64,000 bases of DNA from Marsupella aquatica (Eukaryota > Marchantiophyta): contig OZ316891.1 in NCBI GenBank assembly GCA_973895155.1, positions 11,718,001 to 11,782,000 of the forward strand. Direction: 5' to 3'. The notes under the pieces are model-generated. The model had not been told where the DNA came from. It ran no database searches and saw only the letters and a list, made by a program, of their open reading frames with translations. The translations under genes and the position numbers were made by a program. This document shows positions 12,297-22,768 of this stretch, in pieces (the stretch's first letter is position 1; each line of letters opens with the position of its first letter).

Positions 12297-14946
12297 TTAT
12301 GGATCCTCTATGAACTTGCTTGGCCATAATACCAAAGAACCTGCAGCATCTCCAAGTGTCTTTTGAGGAGGATCATCATTTGTGTTTGGAATGGGAAGGA
12401 CAACTTTAGGTTTCACTAGTAATGTGACTAACACTACTGAATAACCTGGGGGAATCCTCTTGCCATGGAACGTTGTGGAACCAACCTGCACTCTGGCAAA
12501 TCCTACTCGTGTTCCACTCTCATCAACAGCTAACAAGCCACTTTGTCCCTCAGCATTAGGTGCTTTCCCCACTTCCACCTTAGATCTTTCTGCCAGCACT
12601 GTTCTTGGAGGTTTGTATGAAACCTTTGACGTGGCTCTGCTCCCACCAGCAGACTTGCTTCGTGTGCGCATGCTTCCTCTCTTCACAGTAGTGAAGCTAG
12701 GCTCAGTAGGTTCCTCTGTTAGGACTGTCACAGTAGCAGGTTCATCACCTGGGAGTGTCATACCAACTAACTCTTTGGTTGGATTTATCTCAACAAGAGG
12801 CACACCTGTCATTGAGAATGATACATTCTGCAAATCATTTATCTCTGCAATGGAGTCAAGATCTACATAGCATGAATCTGGCTCAATGGTATCATTGTCA
12901 TGCTTGCTGATATCCTCATTTGCCCCAACATTGATATCATCCACTCCCTTGCCAATGTCATCCTCATCCAAACATGGTTGACTGCCCTCTGTCAAACAAG
13001 TTGCTTGTACAGACTGCAACTTTGTTGCCTCTAAATTACAGCGAGTATTTGCCAGGTTCTCATACTTCTTCTCTGTAGCACCTGTCTTATTCTCTATGGA
13101 CACAACAACCACAATATATGTTACTGAAAATAACACATTCAACAAACAATGTCAATTCAAACTGTACATTTAATAATCATATCCCACACAGTTGTAAAGG
13201 CCTTACCTTCAAGCCTACATGTCGTTGGCATGCCAGAAGAGTGCATCGACTTTGCCACCTCAAGTGGTGATGGTGGAACTCCTGCAGAATTGGAATCAAT
13301 TTTATCTCTCACCGACACAACAGCTTCCATTAATGTCTTGAAGTTCACATGGAACAAGTCAGTCAATGAATTCAAACGTTCATTGATCTCTGGAAGACAT
13401 GTTTCGACAGCCTTCAAACGACCACTTATCTCTGTAAGTGAAGATCCACCTCCCTACATGACACAGGGGTATAGGTTCAATCACTCCATATGAAATGTTG
13501 GGCAATATATGCACAATCAATGTTATATACAGTGTACACCTGAAATTCAACGCAGGTCATTCAATTACCAATCAGAACTCATATAACTTACATGCTTGGA
13601 GGATTCAGATGCACCCTCTTGAGCCCGGGTGTTCACAATTTCAGCCCTCAACTCTTCTTTTGAAGGGCTTTGCCCCAATTGGGCTTTCTGCACATGCATG
13701 GCAAACACAAGTTATCGATCAATATTCAGGGAACGTACACTAAAAAACAAAGTTTACATGTATGGGTTTACACTAAAAAATAGTACATAGTGTAGCATAA
13801 ATTACATAGCTAGGCCATTCATTCTTACCAAACGTTTAGCTGTCGGTGCAGTGCCGGTCCTTCCTGTTAGATTAGGGTTCTGAACACTCAACCTGGCCTC
13901 GGTCATCTGTGAACTCTTCTTTTTTGAAGCATCTGTTACAAAATAAGCTACTAACCTTGCCCACACTTTATCATCACAACTGGCTGGTGGAGGCATATCT
14001 GGCTTCTCCCCACCTTCCTTCCAAGCCTTATGCATTCTCCACCTCTCTTGCTTGATAATTTTACCTGCTGTACTCTCTAGGCAACCTATGTCCACGCCAT
14101 CATCACTGCCCACATAATTCCATTTGGCAGCAACATTTTCACATACAGTCTTCCAATCTTTTGGATGCTGTTTTTTAAAATTAATAACACTCACATCTAA
14201 CCAACGCAATACTTCAGCTTTCAAATCAGCATGCCATCGGTTCTTGCGAGGACACTCAGCATCCACCCATTGTCTCTCATTCAACTTTACGTTCCCTTTC
14301 TTTGTCACCTCCCCTCGTGCACTGCTCTCGGTAGTACTGGGCGTTGTATTGGCCACCCCTTCATTCACCCTACTTGGGGTTCTGAAGCCACCTGGGAAAA
14401 TACAATGCCATTCATGCTTGAGAACTACATATAGCAGAATGGATGACGGCAACATTCAATGCTTCACTTCAAGAAAAATTCTTCAAACATACATACCTGT
14501 AGCTCTGCCTGTAGATGCCTGTGCAGGGACTGCACTCTGAAATTGTTGCGACCCTGGACCACCTGTCCAGCCTAGTACAGGGGCCGGATGATGTCACTTT
14601 CTAGGTATGTGTGTGCAAACATATGTACTGAAAACTAAGTACAAACTGTAGGAAAACAACTGAACATTCACCGACATACCTGTCCCCCTTCCGTGCTGCA
14701 TCTGCATAGGGGCATTAGTGAATACTTGAGTTGATGGTTCGACTGTCCAACCTGCACACATACATTTTCTATCATTATACATGTGCAGAGTCCCCCCCAC
14801 ATGAATGGACTCCACATATAATGAGTTCTTCCATTGCTGACAAGATCAGACATTACCTGCTCCTCTTCCAGCGTTTGTAGGTACTGAATTTTGATATCCC
14901 TGCCAATTACCTTCACCACCTTCCCAACCTTGTTCATTCCACGACC

Positions 14947-15421
14947 TGTTGAGCATAGACGACGATCGCAACGGCAAGCCCATGAACCATCCAACGCACA
15001 ATAGTCGACACAAGAGATACGTGGTTCACCTCCTTGAGGCTACGTCCACGGGAACACACAAGAGAGCTTTACTGAACTCTAAGCCCGTCGGCTATACCGA
15101 GTCTCCACAGTGTAAGCTCTCCCTATCTCTCAAGTGGCTCCATAACAATGAGCCTTGGTTCTACCTCTCCAAGCACACATGCCTCTTATGATATAGTGTG
15201 CAACTTAGTTGTACCTAACCACATAGTTGTACCTAACCACATAGTTGTACCTAATCACGTAGTTGTACCTAACCACATAGTTGTACCTAATCACGTAGTT
15301 GTACCTAACCACATAGTTGTACCTAATCACGTAGTTGTACCTAACCACGTAGTTGTACCAACCCACGTTGTTGTACCAACCACGTCATACCTAACCTAGA
15401 CGTAAGAGTAAATACCCAACA
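14947..15421 (-). repeat. Copia 3' LTR
   Basis: 475-bp LTR bounded by TGTTG...CAACA. Positions 15208-15387 consist of ten 18-bp tandem units of the form GTTGTACCTAACCACATA with small variants. The opposite strand of the unit holds GGTTAGGTACAAC. Such LTR-internal tandem units often lie in the U3 promoter/enhancer region. Confidence 0.97.
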
Positions 15422-15612
15422 ATCTTCCCCTTGACTCTGGTCTAGGGGAGAGTAATACTGCCAATGTATATGATCCCTCAGCGGGAAGTTCTGGACAGAA
15501 ACCAAACCGGTTTCCCTCTCTAACTAGAGCAAACCAGAACTAAGCCGTAGCCTAATACATAGGAATGAGGAAGAGCATATATCAGTAATTACAATGAATG
15601 TTTAAGAAAACT

Positions 15613-18600
15613 CTACTTGTGATGCAATTGCAAAACCTGCAATACGTCACGGTGTCTAGAGAAACTCTCCAAAGGAATCACTTTGGTAAATGCGTCAGCC
15701 GGGTTGAGTTTACCATCAATCTTGACTAGCTCAAACAATTTATCAGACACAGCCTGCCTGATAAAATGGTACCTGACGTCAATGTGCTTCACTCTGCTGT
15801 CCATCACCTGGTTCACAGCAAGGTGGAGCGCACTTTGACTATCACAATGGAGCTTCACATTCCCCTGTGGCAATCCCATTTCAGTGATAAGTCTATCCAA
15901 CCAAATCGCTTCCTTTGCTGCTTCCGCAGCTGCAACATACTCCGCTTCTGTAGTAGACTGAGCAATACACTTCTGCAAAGTAGACCTCCAACTTATGCAT
16001 CCACCGCCAAGTGTGAACACGTATCCTGTTGTTGATCTCCTTCGGTCCAAATCTTGTCCATAGTCAGAATCTACATAGCCAATCAATGATCTAGCATTCT
16101 TTGCATTCGCATCAAATAAAAGACCATGATCCACGGTACCCTTCAAGTACCTGATAATCCACTTCACTGCTTCCCAGTGTACCTTCCCTGGATTCGACAT
16201 GTACCTGCTCACCTTGCCCATAGCCATGGCAAGATCAGGTCTAGTGCAAGTCATCAAATACATGAGACTCCCCACTGCCTTGTCATATGGAACCTTTGAC
16301 ATCAACCCCTTCTCTGTGTCATCCGTAGGACAGAACGCTGATGATAACTTGAAGTGTGGAGCCAACGGGGTACTTACTGGCTTGCTATTCTCCATGTTGA
16401 ACCTTGCAATTACCTTCCTCGCATAACTGCTCTGCGTCAACCATAGCTTGCCAGCCTCCAAGTCCCTAGTGATCTCCATACCCAAAATCCTCTTAGCTGG
16501 CCCTAAGTCCTTCATCTTAAACTCTGCACTAAGCAGTGCCTTGAGCTTAACAATCTCAGACCTATCCTTGGCTGCAATTAGCATGTCATCCACATAAAGT
16601 ACTAAAACAATGAACCCAAAGACAACATTCTTCACCGGTTTCAAATACACACAAGGGTCAAATACACTTCTGTGAAAACCTTGTGACCGAATCCAATCGT
16701 CAAACCGCTTGTTCCACTGTCTTGGTGACTGCTTCAACCCATACAAGGATTTCAGCAATCTGCAAACCAATTCCTCCTGTCCTCTCTTCACAAAACCTAG
16801 CGGTTGTCTCATGAAGATCACCTCTTCCAATGTGCCATAGAGGAAAGCTGTGACAACATCCATCTGATCTAGGAGCAGACCAAACATTACAACAAGTACA
16901 CACAATAGTCGTATTGTAGAGTACTTAGCAACTGGTGAGAAGACCTCATTGTAATCCACACCTTTCTCTTGTGTGAATCCCTTTGCTACCAATCTAGCCT
17001 TGTAGACCTTCGATCCACCTCCTATGGAATTATCCTTCAGCTTGTAAATCCACTTGCTGTCCACCACTTGCTGACCCTTAGGCAGCTTAACAAGCTCCCA
17101 AGTTTTGTTGTCCTTTAGTGACTGCATCTCTGTTTGCATTGCTGCAGTCCACTTTTGCTTCTCCTTTGAAGCACTTGCCTCATGAAATGAAGAAGGTTCT
17201 CCTTCTTCCAAAATTAACGCATCACCCTCATCATCAGCTGTAAAATCATCCTCTTGCAGTTGAGATGAATCAACCCACTGTCCATACCTTGATGGAGCGC
17301 GTACAGTGCGACCAGATGTTCTTCTAGCCGATGACTCCGGTTGATCTGCGTGTGCTGGTACAATTTGAAGCTCAACAGCATCCACTTGCTGCTCACCAGC
17401 ATCAACAAACTCCTCTGGTTCCTCTGGCACAGGAACCAGCTCCATAATTGGAGCAACTCCTTCTCTCCGGTCATGCACCTCATAACCAATCTCCCCCTCA
17501 ACGAGATCCGGGATAGGAGATTTTCTTTTGTCAGTACGGGAGACCTGAGTATTCTCCCCCTCCTTCAATAATCTGGATTCATTGAAGGAAACATCCCTAC
17601 TGACAACGAGCTTACAGGCAATAGGATCCCATAGCCTATAGGCTTTCACACCACTCTGGTACCCAAGAAAAATACATTTCCTGGAGGTAGGATCCAACTT
17701 GGTCCTATTCTGCTTTGGTGTGAGAGCATATGCATCACTTCCAAAAATTACCAAGCCATGATAGTCTGCTTGCCGCTTATAGCGCATCTCAAACGGCGTT
17801 TTGAAATTGATAGCACTAGAAGGAGAAAGATTTACCAAATAAGCTGCGGTATTGACAGCTTCTGCCCAAAATTCTTGTGGTAAACCTGATTGGCTCAACA
17901 TACTCCGTGACCACTCCAACAGTGTCCGATTGAGCCTCTCAGCGACACCATTCTGCTGCGGAGTATAAACTGTGGTGAGATGGCGAGTTATCCCCTGTTC
18001 TGAACAGTACTCTTCAAATTCCATTGAAGTGTACTCCCCGCCGTTGTCTGACCTCAAACTCTTCACCCTTGTATCCAAACACTTGATCGTGTTTCCAGTC
18101 TGATTCTCCACCTGGGCCTTCCATTTCTTAAAAATGGACAAGACATTAGACTTATGCATCATGAAATAAATCCACACAAATCTTGAGTAATCATCAATAA
18201 ATGATACATAGTACAACTTTCCAGAGTGTGAGGGAGTCGGGGATGGACCCCACACGTCACTATGTATGTACTCAAGAACCGCTTTGGAACGATGAGTTCC
18301 AACACCAAAAGCACGACGATGCTGCTTTCCAAGAATGCAATGCTCACAAAACTCTAATTTACAAGATTGCAAATCAGAAATGAGTCCATTCTTCCGTAAG
18401 ATAGCCAAACCCTTCTCACTCATGTGGCCTAGCCGTGAATGCCACAGTTGAGTCATCTCCTCGTGAGACTTGGTTACATTGGCCTCTCCACATACAGTAT
18501 TGCCCTGTAACACATACAAATTCTTTTGTCTACTCCCCTTCAAAATCACTGTCTCTCCCGACCTGACTTGAAGTTCACCATCAATAACGCTCCATTGATG

Positions 18601-18885
18601 ACCATTTGAATCCAACACACCGAGTGAAATCAGATTCTTACGCATGCCAGGTACATACCTGACTCCGGACACTGTGCGCACAGCGCCATCAAACATTTGA
18701 ATCTTCACAAACCCAATTCCCTCAATTTGACAGGAGTGATCATTTCCCATCAGAACTGAACCGTTTGAAATAGAGTAAGAACTGAAAAACTCACGAATGT
18801 AACAAATATGAAAAGAGCAAGCACAATCAAGAATCCACACATCATCTGCTCTCCTAGATGACGTGCACAGGGCATACCCCCGGCT
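15613..18885 (-). CDS. pol: Copia pol: protease, integrase, reverse transcriptase, RNase H
   Basis: About 1090 codons in the same frame as gag, separated only by a TGA at 18886-18888; no ATG is needed if read-through occurs. Order: protease (WILDCACSFHIC near the start), gag_pre-integrase (LWHSRLGHMSEKGL), integrase (HSDVWGPSP, LRSDNGGEY, TPQQNGVAERLNRTL; D, D and E visible), reverse transcriptase (WIYKLKDNS, DVVTAFLYG, VLYVDDMLIA) and RNase H (GYVDSDYGQDLDRRRSTTGY, STTEAEYVAAAEA, HCDSQSALHL). Pol order with integrase before RT marks Copia. The protease has DCA where DSG, DTG or DTA is usual, so protease function is uncertain. The frame is otherwise open to its stop at 15613. Confidence 0.97.
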   Translation of the reverse strand, partial: SRGYALCTSSRRADDVWILDCACSFHICYIREFFSSYSISNGSVLMGNDHSCQIEGIGFVKIQMFDGAVRTVSGVRYVPGMRKNLISLGVLDSNGHQWSVIDGELQVRSGETVILKGSRQKNLYVLQGNTVCGEANVTKSHEEMTQLWHSRLGHMSEKGLAILRKNGLISDLQSCKLEFCEHCILGKQHRRAFGVGTHRSKAVLEYIHSDVWGPSPTPSHSGKLYYVSFIDDYSRFVWIYFMMHKSNVLSIFKKWKAQVENQTGNTIKCLDTRVKSLRSDNGGEYTSMEFEEYCSEQGITRHLTTVYTPQQNGVAERLNRTLLEWSRSMLSQSGLPQEFWAEAVNTAAYLVNLSPSSAINFKTPFEMRYKRQADYHGLVIFGSDAYALTPKQNRTKLDPTSRKCIFLGYQSGVKAYRLWDPIACKLVVSRDVSFNESRLLKEGENTQVSRTDKRKSPIPDLVEGEIGYEVHDRREGVAPIMELVPVPEEPEEFVDAGEQQVDAVELQIVPAHADQPESSARRTSGRTVRAPSRYGQWVDSSQLQEDDFTADDEGDALILEEGEPSSFHEASASKEKQKWTAAMQTEMQSLKDNKTWELVKLPKGQQVVDSKWIYKLKDNSIGGGSKVYKARLVAKGFTQEKGVDYNEVFSPVAKYSTIRLLCVLVVMFGLLLDQMDVVTAFLYGTLEEVIFMRQPLGFVKRGQEELVCRLLKSLYGLKQSPRQWNKRFDDWIRSQGFHRSVFDPCVYLKPVKNVVFGFIVLVLYVDDMLIAAKDRSEIVKLKALLSAEFKMKDLGPAKRILGMEITRDLEAGKLWLTQSSYARKVIARFNMENSKPVSTPLAPHFKLSSAFCPTDDTEKGLMSKVPYDKAVGSLMYLMTCTRPDLAMAMGKVSRYMSNPGKVHWEAVKWIIRYLKGTVDHGLLFDANAKNARSLIGYVDSDYGQDLDRRRSTTGYVFTLGGGCISWRSTLQKCIAQSTTEAEYVAAAEAAKEAIWLDRLITEMGLPQGNVKLHCDSQSALHLAVNQVMDSRVKHIDVRYHFIRQAVSDKLFELVKIDGKLNPADAFTKVIPLESFSRHRDVLQVLQLHHK

Positions 18886-19920
18886 TCATAAAACATACTC
18901 ATCATTGAGTAAATCAGCTTCTCCATCAGCCCTAGCCACATTTGCCGATGAAGTTTCCGCTGCCTTTCCCTTACAGTCTCGCTTGAAGTGTCCAACTTGG
19001 TTGCACTTCCAACATGTCACCTGCCTCCTCTGAGGGGATTTACCCTTGGACTTAGATCTGGATTTAGATCTAAACTGGGTTCTACGGTCCCCAGTTGGTC
19101 GCTGCATACTCCTCCCACGGTTAACATTGAGGGCAGCACCAGATGATGAAGGCTGTGACGTGATGTGCATCTTCTGCTGAAGATCATCACTAAGCAGAGA
19201 ACTTACCACGTCATTGTATGAAATGGTATCCCTATCACGATGCAACAACACTCGTGATAGGGACTGGTAAGATGGAGGCAATGAACTAAGAAGCTGCAGA
19301 GCCTTCGTCTCATCATTCAAAGTCTCCCCAAGGTTTTCCAAGTCAACGACCATGTCGTTGAAAGCATCCACATGGTCTTGCAACTTCGTACCAGATTCCT
19401 TCATCCTGAAACTCATCAGTTTGTAGGAAGTGTAGAGCCGGTTCGACAACTCCTTGCGGTGATACTTGCTCTGCAATTCCGCAAATAAGGACATGCAATC
19501 CTTATGTGCACCCAACTGCTTGATGATGGGAGGCATGAGATAGAGTGTAACACACCACACTCCCTGCTCCTGCATGCGGTCCCATTGTTTCTCATCAACA
19601 TCGTCTTCACGAGGGCTCAGCAGTTGGCCCATCCCTGACGCATAAAGCACTCCCTTCACCTGCTTCTCCCATAGCAAGTAGTCAGAGCGCCCATCATACT
19701 TTGTCACTTCATACTTGGGTCCCCCAAGCTTGAAAGTCCCCATCTTCTTCTTTACCGTGAGCTCCGGTAGTAGTACTGCTTCCTCCACCACACGCCGCAC
19801 CGGTGATGGTATCGGTGTCACGTGCTCTTCCTCCTGCTCCTCTCTCTGCCCCTGAAACCTCCGCGGTGACCCTCGTGCTTCAAGTTCCACGTCTTCGAAA
19901 AACTCCTCCGAATCACTCAT
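18886..19920 (-). CDS. gag: Copia Gag (capsid-type protein with CCHC zinc knuckle)
   Basis: Capsid-type polyprotein that would form virus-like particles in the cytoplasm and package element RNA. 344 aa from the ATG at 19920 to the TGA at 18886. The N-terminus is acidic. Residues about 65-250 match the UBN2 gag core of plant Copia (KYDGRSDYLLWEKQVKGVL; KLQDHVDAFNDMVVDLENLG; LQLLSSLPPSYQSL). A basic Arg/Ser stretch precedes the CCHC knuckle CWKCNQVGHFKRDC near residue 300. After the TGA the same frame continues straight into the protease, so gag and pol were one frame. Confidence 0.96.
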   Translation of the reverse strand: MSDSEEFFEDVELEARGSPRRFQGQREEQEEEHVTPIPSPVRRVVEEAVLLPELTVKKKMGTFKLGGPKYEVTKYDGRSDYLLWEKQVKGVLYASGMGQLLSPREDDVDEKQWDRMQEQGVWCVTLYLMPPIIKQLGAHKDCMSLFAELQSKYHRKELSNRLYTSYKLMSFRMKESGTKLQDHVDAFNDMVVDLENLGETLNDETKALQLLSSLPPSYQSLSRVLLHRDRDTISYNDVVSSLLSDDLQQKMHITSQPSSSGAALNVNRGRSMQRPTGDRRTQFRSKSRSKSKGKSPQRRQVTCWKCNQVGHFKRDCKGKAAETSSANVARADGEADLLNDEYVL

Positions 19921-21060
19921 ATGAGAAAGTCACAAAAAATGTTGTTTTTCACAACTTCTCAAAAAACTCGAAACTCAACACCGCCGCGTAGCCCACAAAG
20001 CTAGGAGTCCAATACTGAAAACCGAAATCAAAATCGAAATTTGACGGAAAAGTTATTCAAATTTCGGTCGAGGTGGGTAAAACCTTGGGAAACTCCCCCG
20101 TTTTGACCACCTCAGGGAATAACCGAAATACCAAGTACAACCCGTTGTCGGAATTGCGATGTGATTGGTGCGCTGCATTGCCAACTTCAATGGCTACGAC
20201 CTCGTCGAAAAATAACCAAAAAAGTTACCGTTCGGTGGATGAAATCTTTGTCGGACGGTCAAAAAATAGCTCTCTGGTTTTTTGGAATATTCTATGACCC
20301 TTGTACAGGCCCTGTGGGAATTTTGGAAGAACAATCGAGGGGATGACATGTGTCCTCGAACCCCCAAAACCCCCTACCACCCTTCGTCGTCGAAATCTGG
20401 TCGCGCGCGCAGAAAATACACATGGCAGAATGTACCCCTCGACACCAAACGCAAGATATCTCACTCGGGTTTTGACTAAATCAAGATCCGATTTCAGATT
20501 TGGAAACTAGACTCCGAGGCGATGAAGATCGATATAAGAAGCACCCAAAACGAGGAAAGAACGAGGGAGAAAAAAATTGGTAAAGATGACAGATTTCTCT
20601 CAATTGCCATAGCCAATTTCGAATCAGTTTTTCAAAGAGAAAAAAATGGTACCTTGTCAACAACGAATGTTGATCAATTGCACTTGGTGTCGTCACCAAG
20701 TCCAACAAGGTAATTGATTTTGCTTAGCCTTCCTCTTTGCATCAAAGAGCCAATCCCGGACTCAAAAACAATCGTCTTGCCTCAATCTCTCCGTTGAGTC
20801 AAAACACTTGACGCTTCTCCCTCCGAGTCGATTGCCAACTTTCTTCACAAAATCCAGAACGACGAAAACTTAGATCTCTCTGCACCACGAGCTCCGTTCA
20901 ACGATTTCTTCACACCGTTAGAAAGCTCTTGCCCTGATCTATCCGTTGAGCCCATAAACTCCAAGTTCCATGCGATGGAACTCTGGAAAATCCACCAACA
21001 CTCAACGCTGGAAAAACCGTCATGAAATCCCGTCACGAACACACGTCACCTCCCAAGCAT

Positions 21061-21072
21061 GCTCTGATACCA
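21061..21072 (-). promoter_or_regulatory. Copia primer binding site (initiator tRNA-Met)
   Basis: Read on the minus strand the site is TGGTATCAGAGC, complementary to the 3' end of initiator tRNA-Met. It begins two bases after the 5' LTR, the classic Copia arrangement. Confidence 0.95.
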
Positions 21073-21074
21073 AT

Positions 21075-21549
21075 TGTTGAGCATAGACGACGATCGCAAC
21101 GGCAAGCCCATGAACCATCCAACGCACAATAGTCGACACAAGAGATACGTGGTTCACCTCCTTGAGGCTACGTCCACGGGAACACACAAGAGAGCTTTAC
21201 TGAACTCTAAGCCCGTCGGCTATACCGAGTCTCCACAGTGTAAGCTCTCCCTATCTCTCAAGTGGCTCCATAACAATGAGCCTTGGTTCTACCTCTCCAA
21301 GCACACATGCCTCTTATGATATAGTGTGCAACTTAGTTGTACCTAACCACATAGTTGTACCTAACCACATAGTTGTACCTAATCACGTAGTTGTACCTAA
21401 CCACATAGTTGTACCTAATCACGTAGTTGTACCTAACCACATAGTTGTACCTAATCACGTAGTTGTACCTAACCACGTAGTTGTACCAACCCACGTTGTT
21501 GTACCAACCACGTCATACCTAACCTAGACGTAAGAGTAAATACCCAACA
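21075..21549 (-). repeat. Copia 5' LTR
   Basis: Second 475-bp LTR, same sequence as 14947-15421 as far as I can compare by eye, including all ten 18-bp units at 21336-21515. Followed by the second CGACC copy at 21550-21554. Confidence 0.97.
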
Positions 21550-22768
21550 CGACCCACCACCATCCTCCCAACCTGGTTCAACCCATGTCTGTCCTTGTGG
21601 ACATTGGAACTGATCATTACTAGCATTTGCCCAATCAGGTTGGGCAGAATCTGCATGCAATGGCAGGTGGACAGAATTTCATGTTGTCTGAATCCAATAC
21701 ATCCCAAACAATGTCAAAAATTGATATGCAGTCTGAAATTCAGGAGTGCCATGCCTTCACAAAGAACTGGCATATAGATATATACTCACATCCCCATGGT
21801 TGAGGTGGACGTCCATACCCACGAGATTGTGGGTTTGGACCTGCTCTGCCTCTACCACGGGCATAACCTAGAGCTTGCCCCCTGCCATAGTATTGGGCAC
21901 CAGCCTGGGATCTACCACTACTACCACCTCGCCAACCTTGATCAGAGGTCAGCCCCCCCTGCTGGTATGGTGCATGCACAGGCTTTGAAGGCAAAACAGA
22001 ACTGGCAGGACACTGCATCACATCACCAACTACAATGTCAGGAACTAAGCAAGGTACATATGTGTAGTACTGAACATATGAAACCTCTAAACAAGAGTTT
22101 TTAACTCAAAAACCTTGTTGGGAAAACTACTTACATGTTTCTTTTGGGGCTGCTCTGCAATGTATTCATCTTCATAACCCCCATCCTCATCCATTTCCTC
22201 TGGAAAATACTCATCATCTGCATCTTCTTGTCTAGTGTCTGCACCCACCTGTGCAGCATCAATGTCATCTCCACATTCTGCCATTGTAGGTACGACCTTC
22301 TTGCTCAACCTGTCACTCCGACGTACAGGCCCAGAGATAGTGCTGGTCACCCTTCTTGCGTATTCCTTTTGTTTCTTTGAAAATGCTGTGGCTCTGCGAC
22401 ATTCCAATATGAGAATACAGTCACAATTTCAGTGCCACATTGAACTATTCATGTCACACAAACTCAGCGGAGGGGTGTAGTTGAGAATCGTTCCCTTACA
22501 ATTCAGCCACATCCTTTTCCAGATCCAGTTCTGCGATTTTGGCTTTCACGTATGCTCGTTGTTCCATAGCTTTCCTTTCATACTCACACATCTCTGTGTC
22601 ACTCTGTTCCATCCTACTGGACCACAAAAACATGTCATCTATGGTCACCCCGTATAACACAATGCAACCACAATCACCAGGCATCCATCCATACATCTGT
22701 GCTGCTTCAGAATTACTTTATTACACATCCTTCCCCTCACTAATGTCCATGCAAACAATTCATATTAC

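Larger units (their letters stand above)
14947..21549 (-). mobile_element. Complete Ty1/Copia LTR retrotransposon
   Basis: A 6603-bp element flanked by a perfect 5-bp duplication CGACC (14942-14946 and 21550-21554). LTRs of 475 bp at 14947-15421 and 21075-21549 look identical throughout, pointing to very recent insertion. It has a tRNA-iMet primer site next to the 5' LTR and a purine-rich tract next to the 3' LTR (AAGGGGAAGAT on the minus strand, 15422-15432). Gag, protease, integrase, reverse transcriptase and RNase H follow in Copia order. Leader sequence occupies 19921-21060. It lies in a coding exon of element B's TNPA-like gene. Confidence 0.98.
12297..22696 (-). pseudogene. TNPA-like (plant Ptta/En/Spm transposase family) gene of element B, split by Copia
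   Basis: Readable exons on the minus strand: about 22020-21790, 21650-21550, [Copia], 14941-14857, 14751-14680, 14571-14497, 14391-13829, 13687-13592, 13454-13207 and 13081-12297, all with GT-AG borders and matching phases. Exon-like open stretches at 22696-22496 (coiled coil) and 22407-22087 (acidic) may be its 5' part. The N-terminal half is Gly/Gln/Asn-rich with repeated short exons each starting GW or GG (GWTVEPSTQ, GWTGGPGSQ). The 14391-13829 exon has the Trp-rich helical core (RWHADLKAEVLRWLDVSV, then HPKDWKTVCENVAAKW). The last exon ends with a domain like that of plant Ptta/En/Spm transposases (GTRVGFARV through KTLGDAAGSLVLWP). Family placement is moderate. The Copia insertion should abolish the full-length protein in this copy. 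Confidence 0.75.

Noticed and set aside
15208-15387. Regularly repeated short units resembling a CRISPR array
   Set aside because: Units are directly adjacent without unique spacers, lie inside an LTR and the genome is eukaryotic.
15148-15399. Reading frame encoding repeated VVPNHI units
   Set aside because: It is a by-product of the 18-bp tandem units in the LTR and occurs identically in both LTRs.
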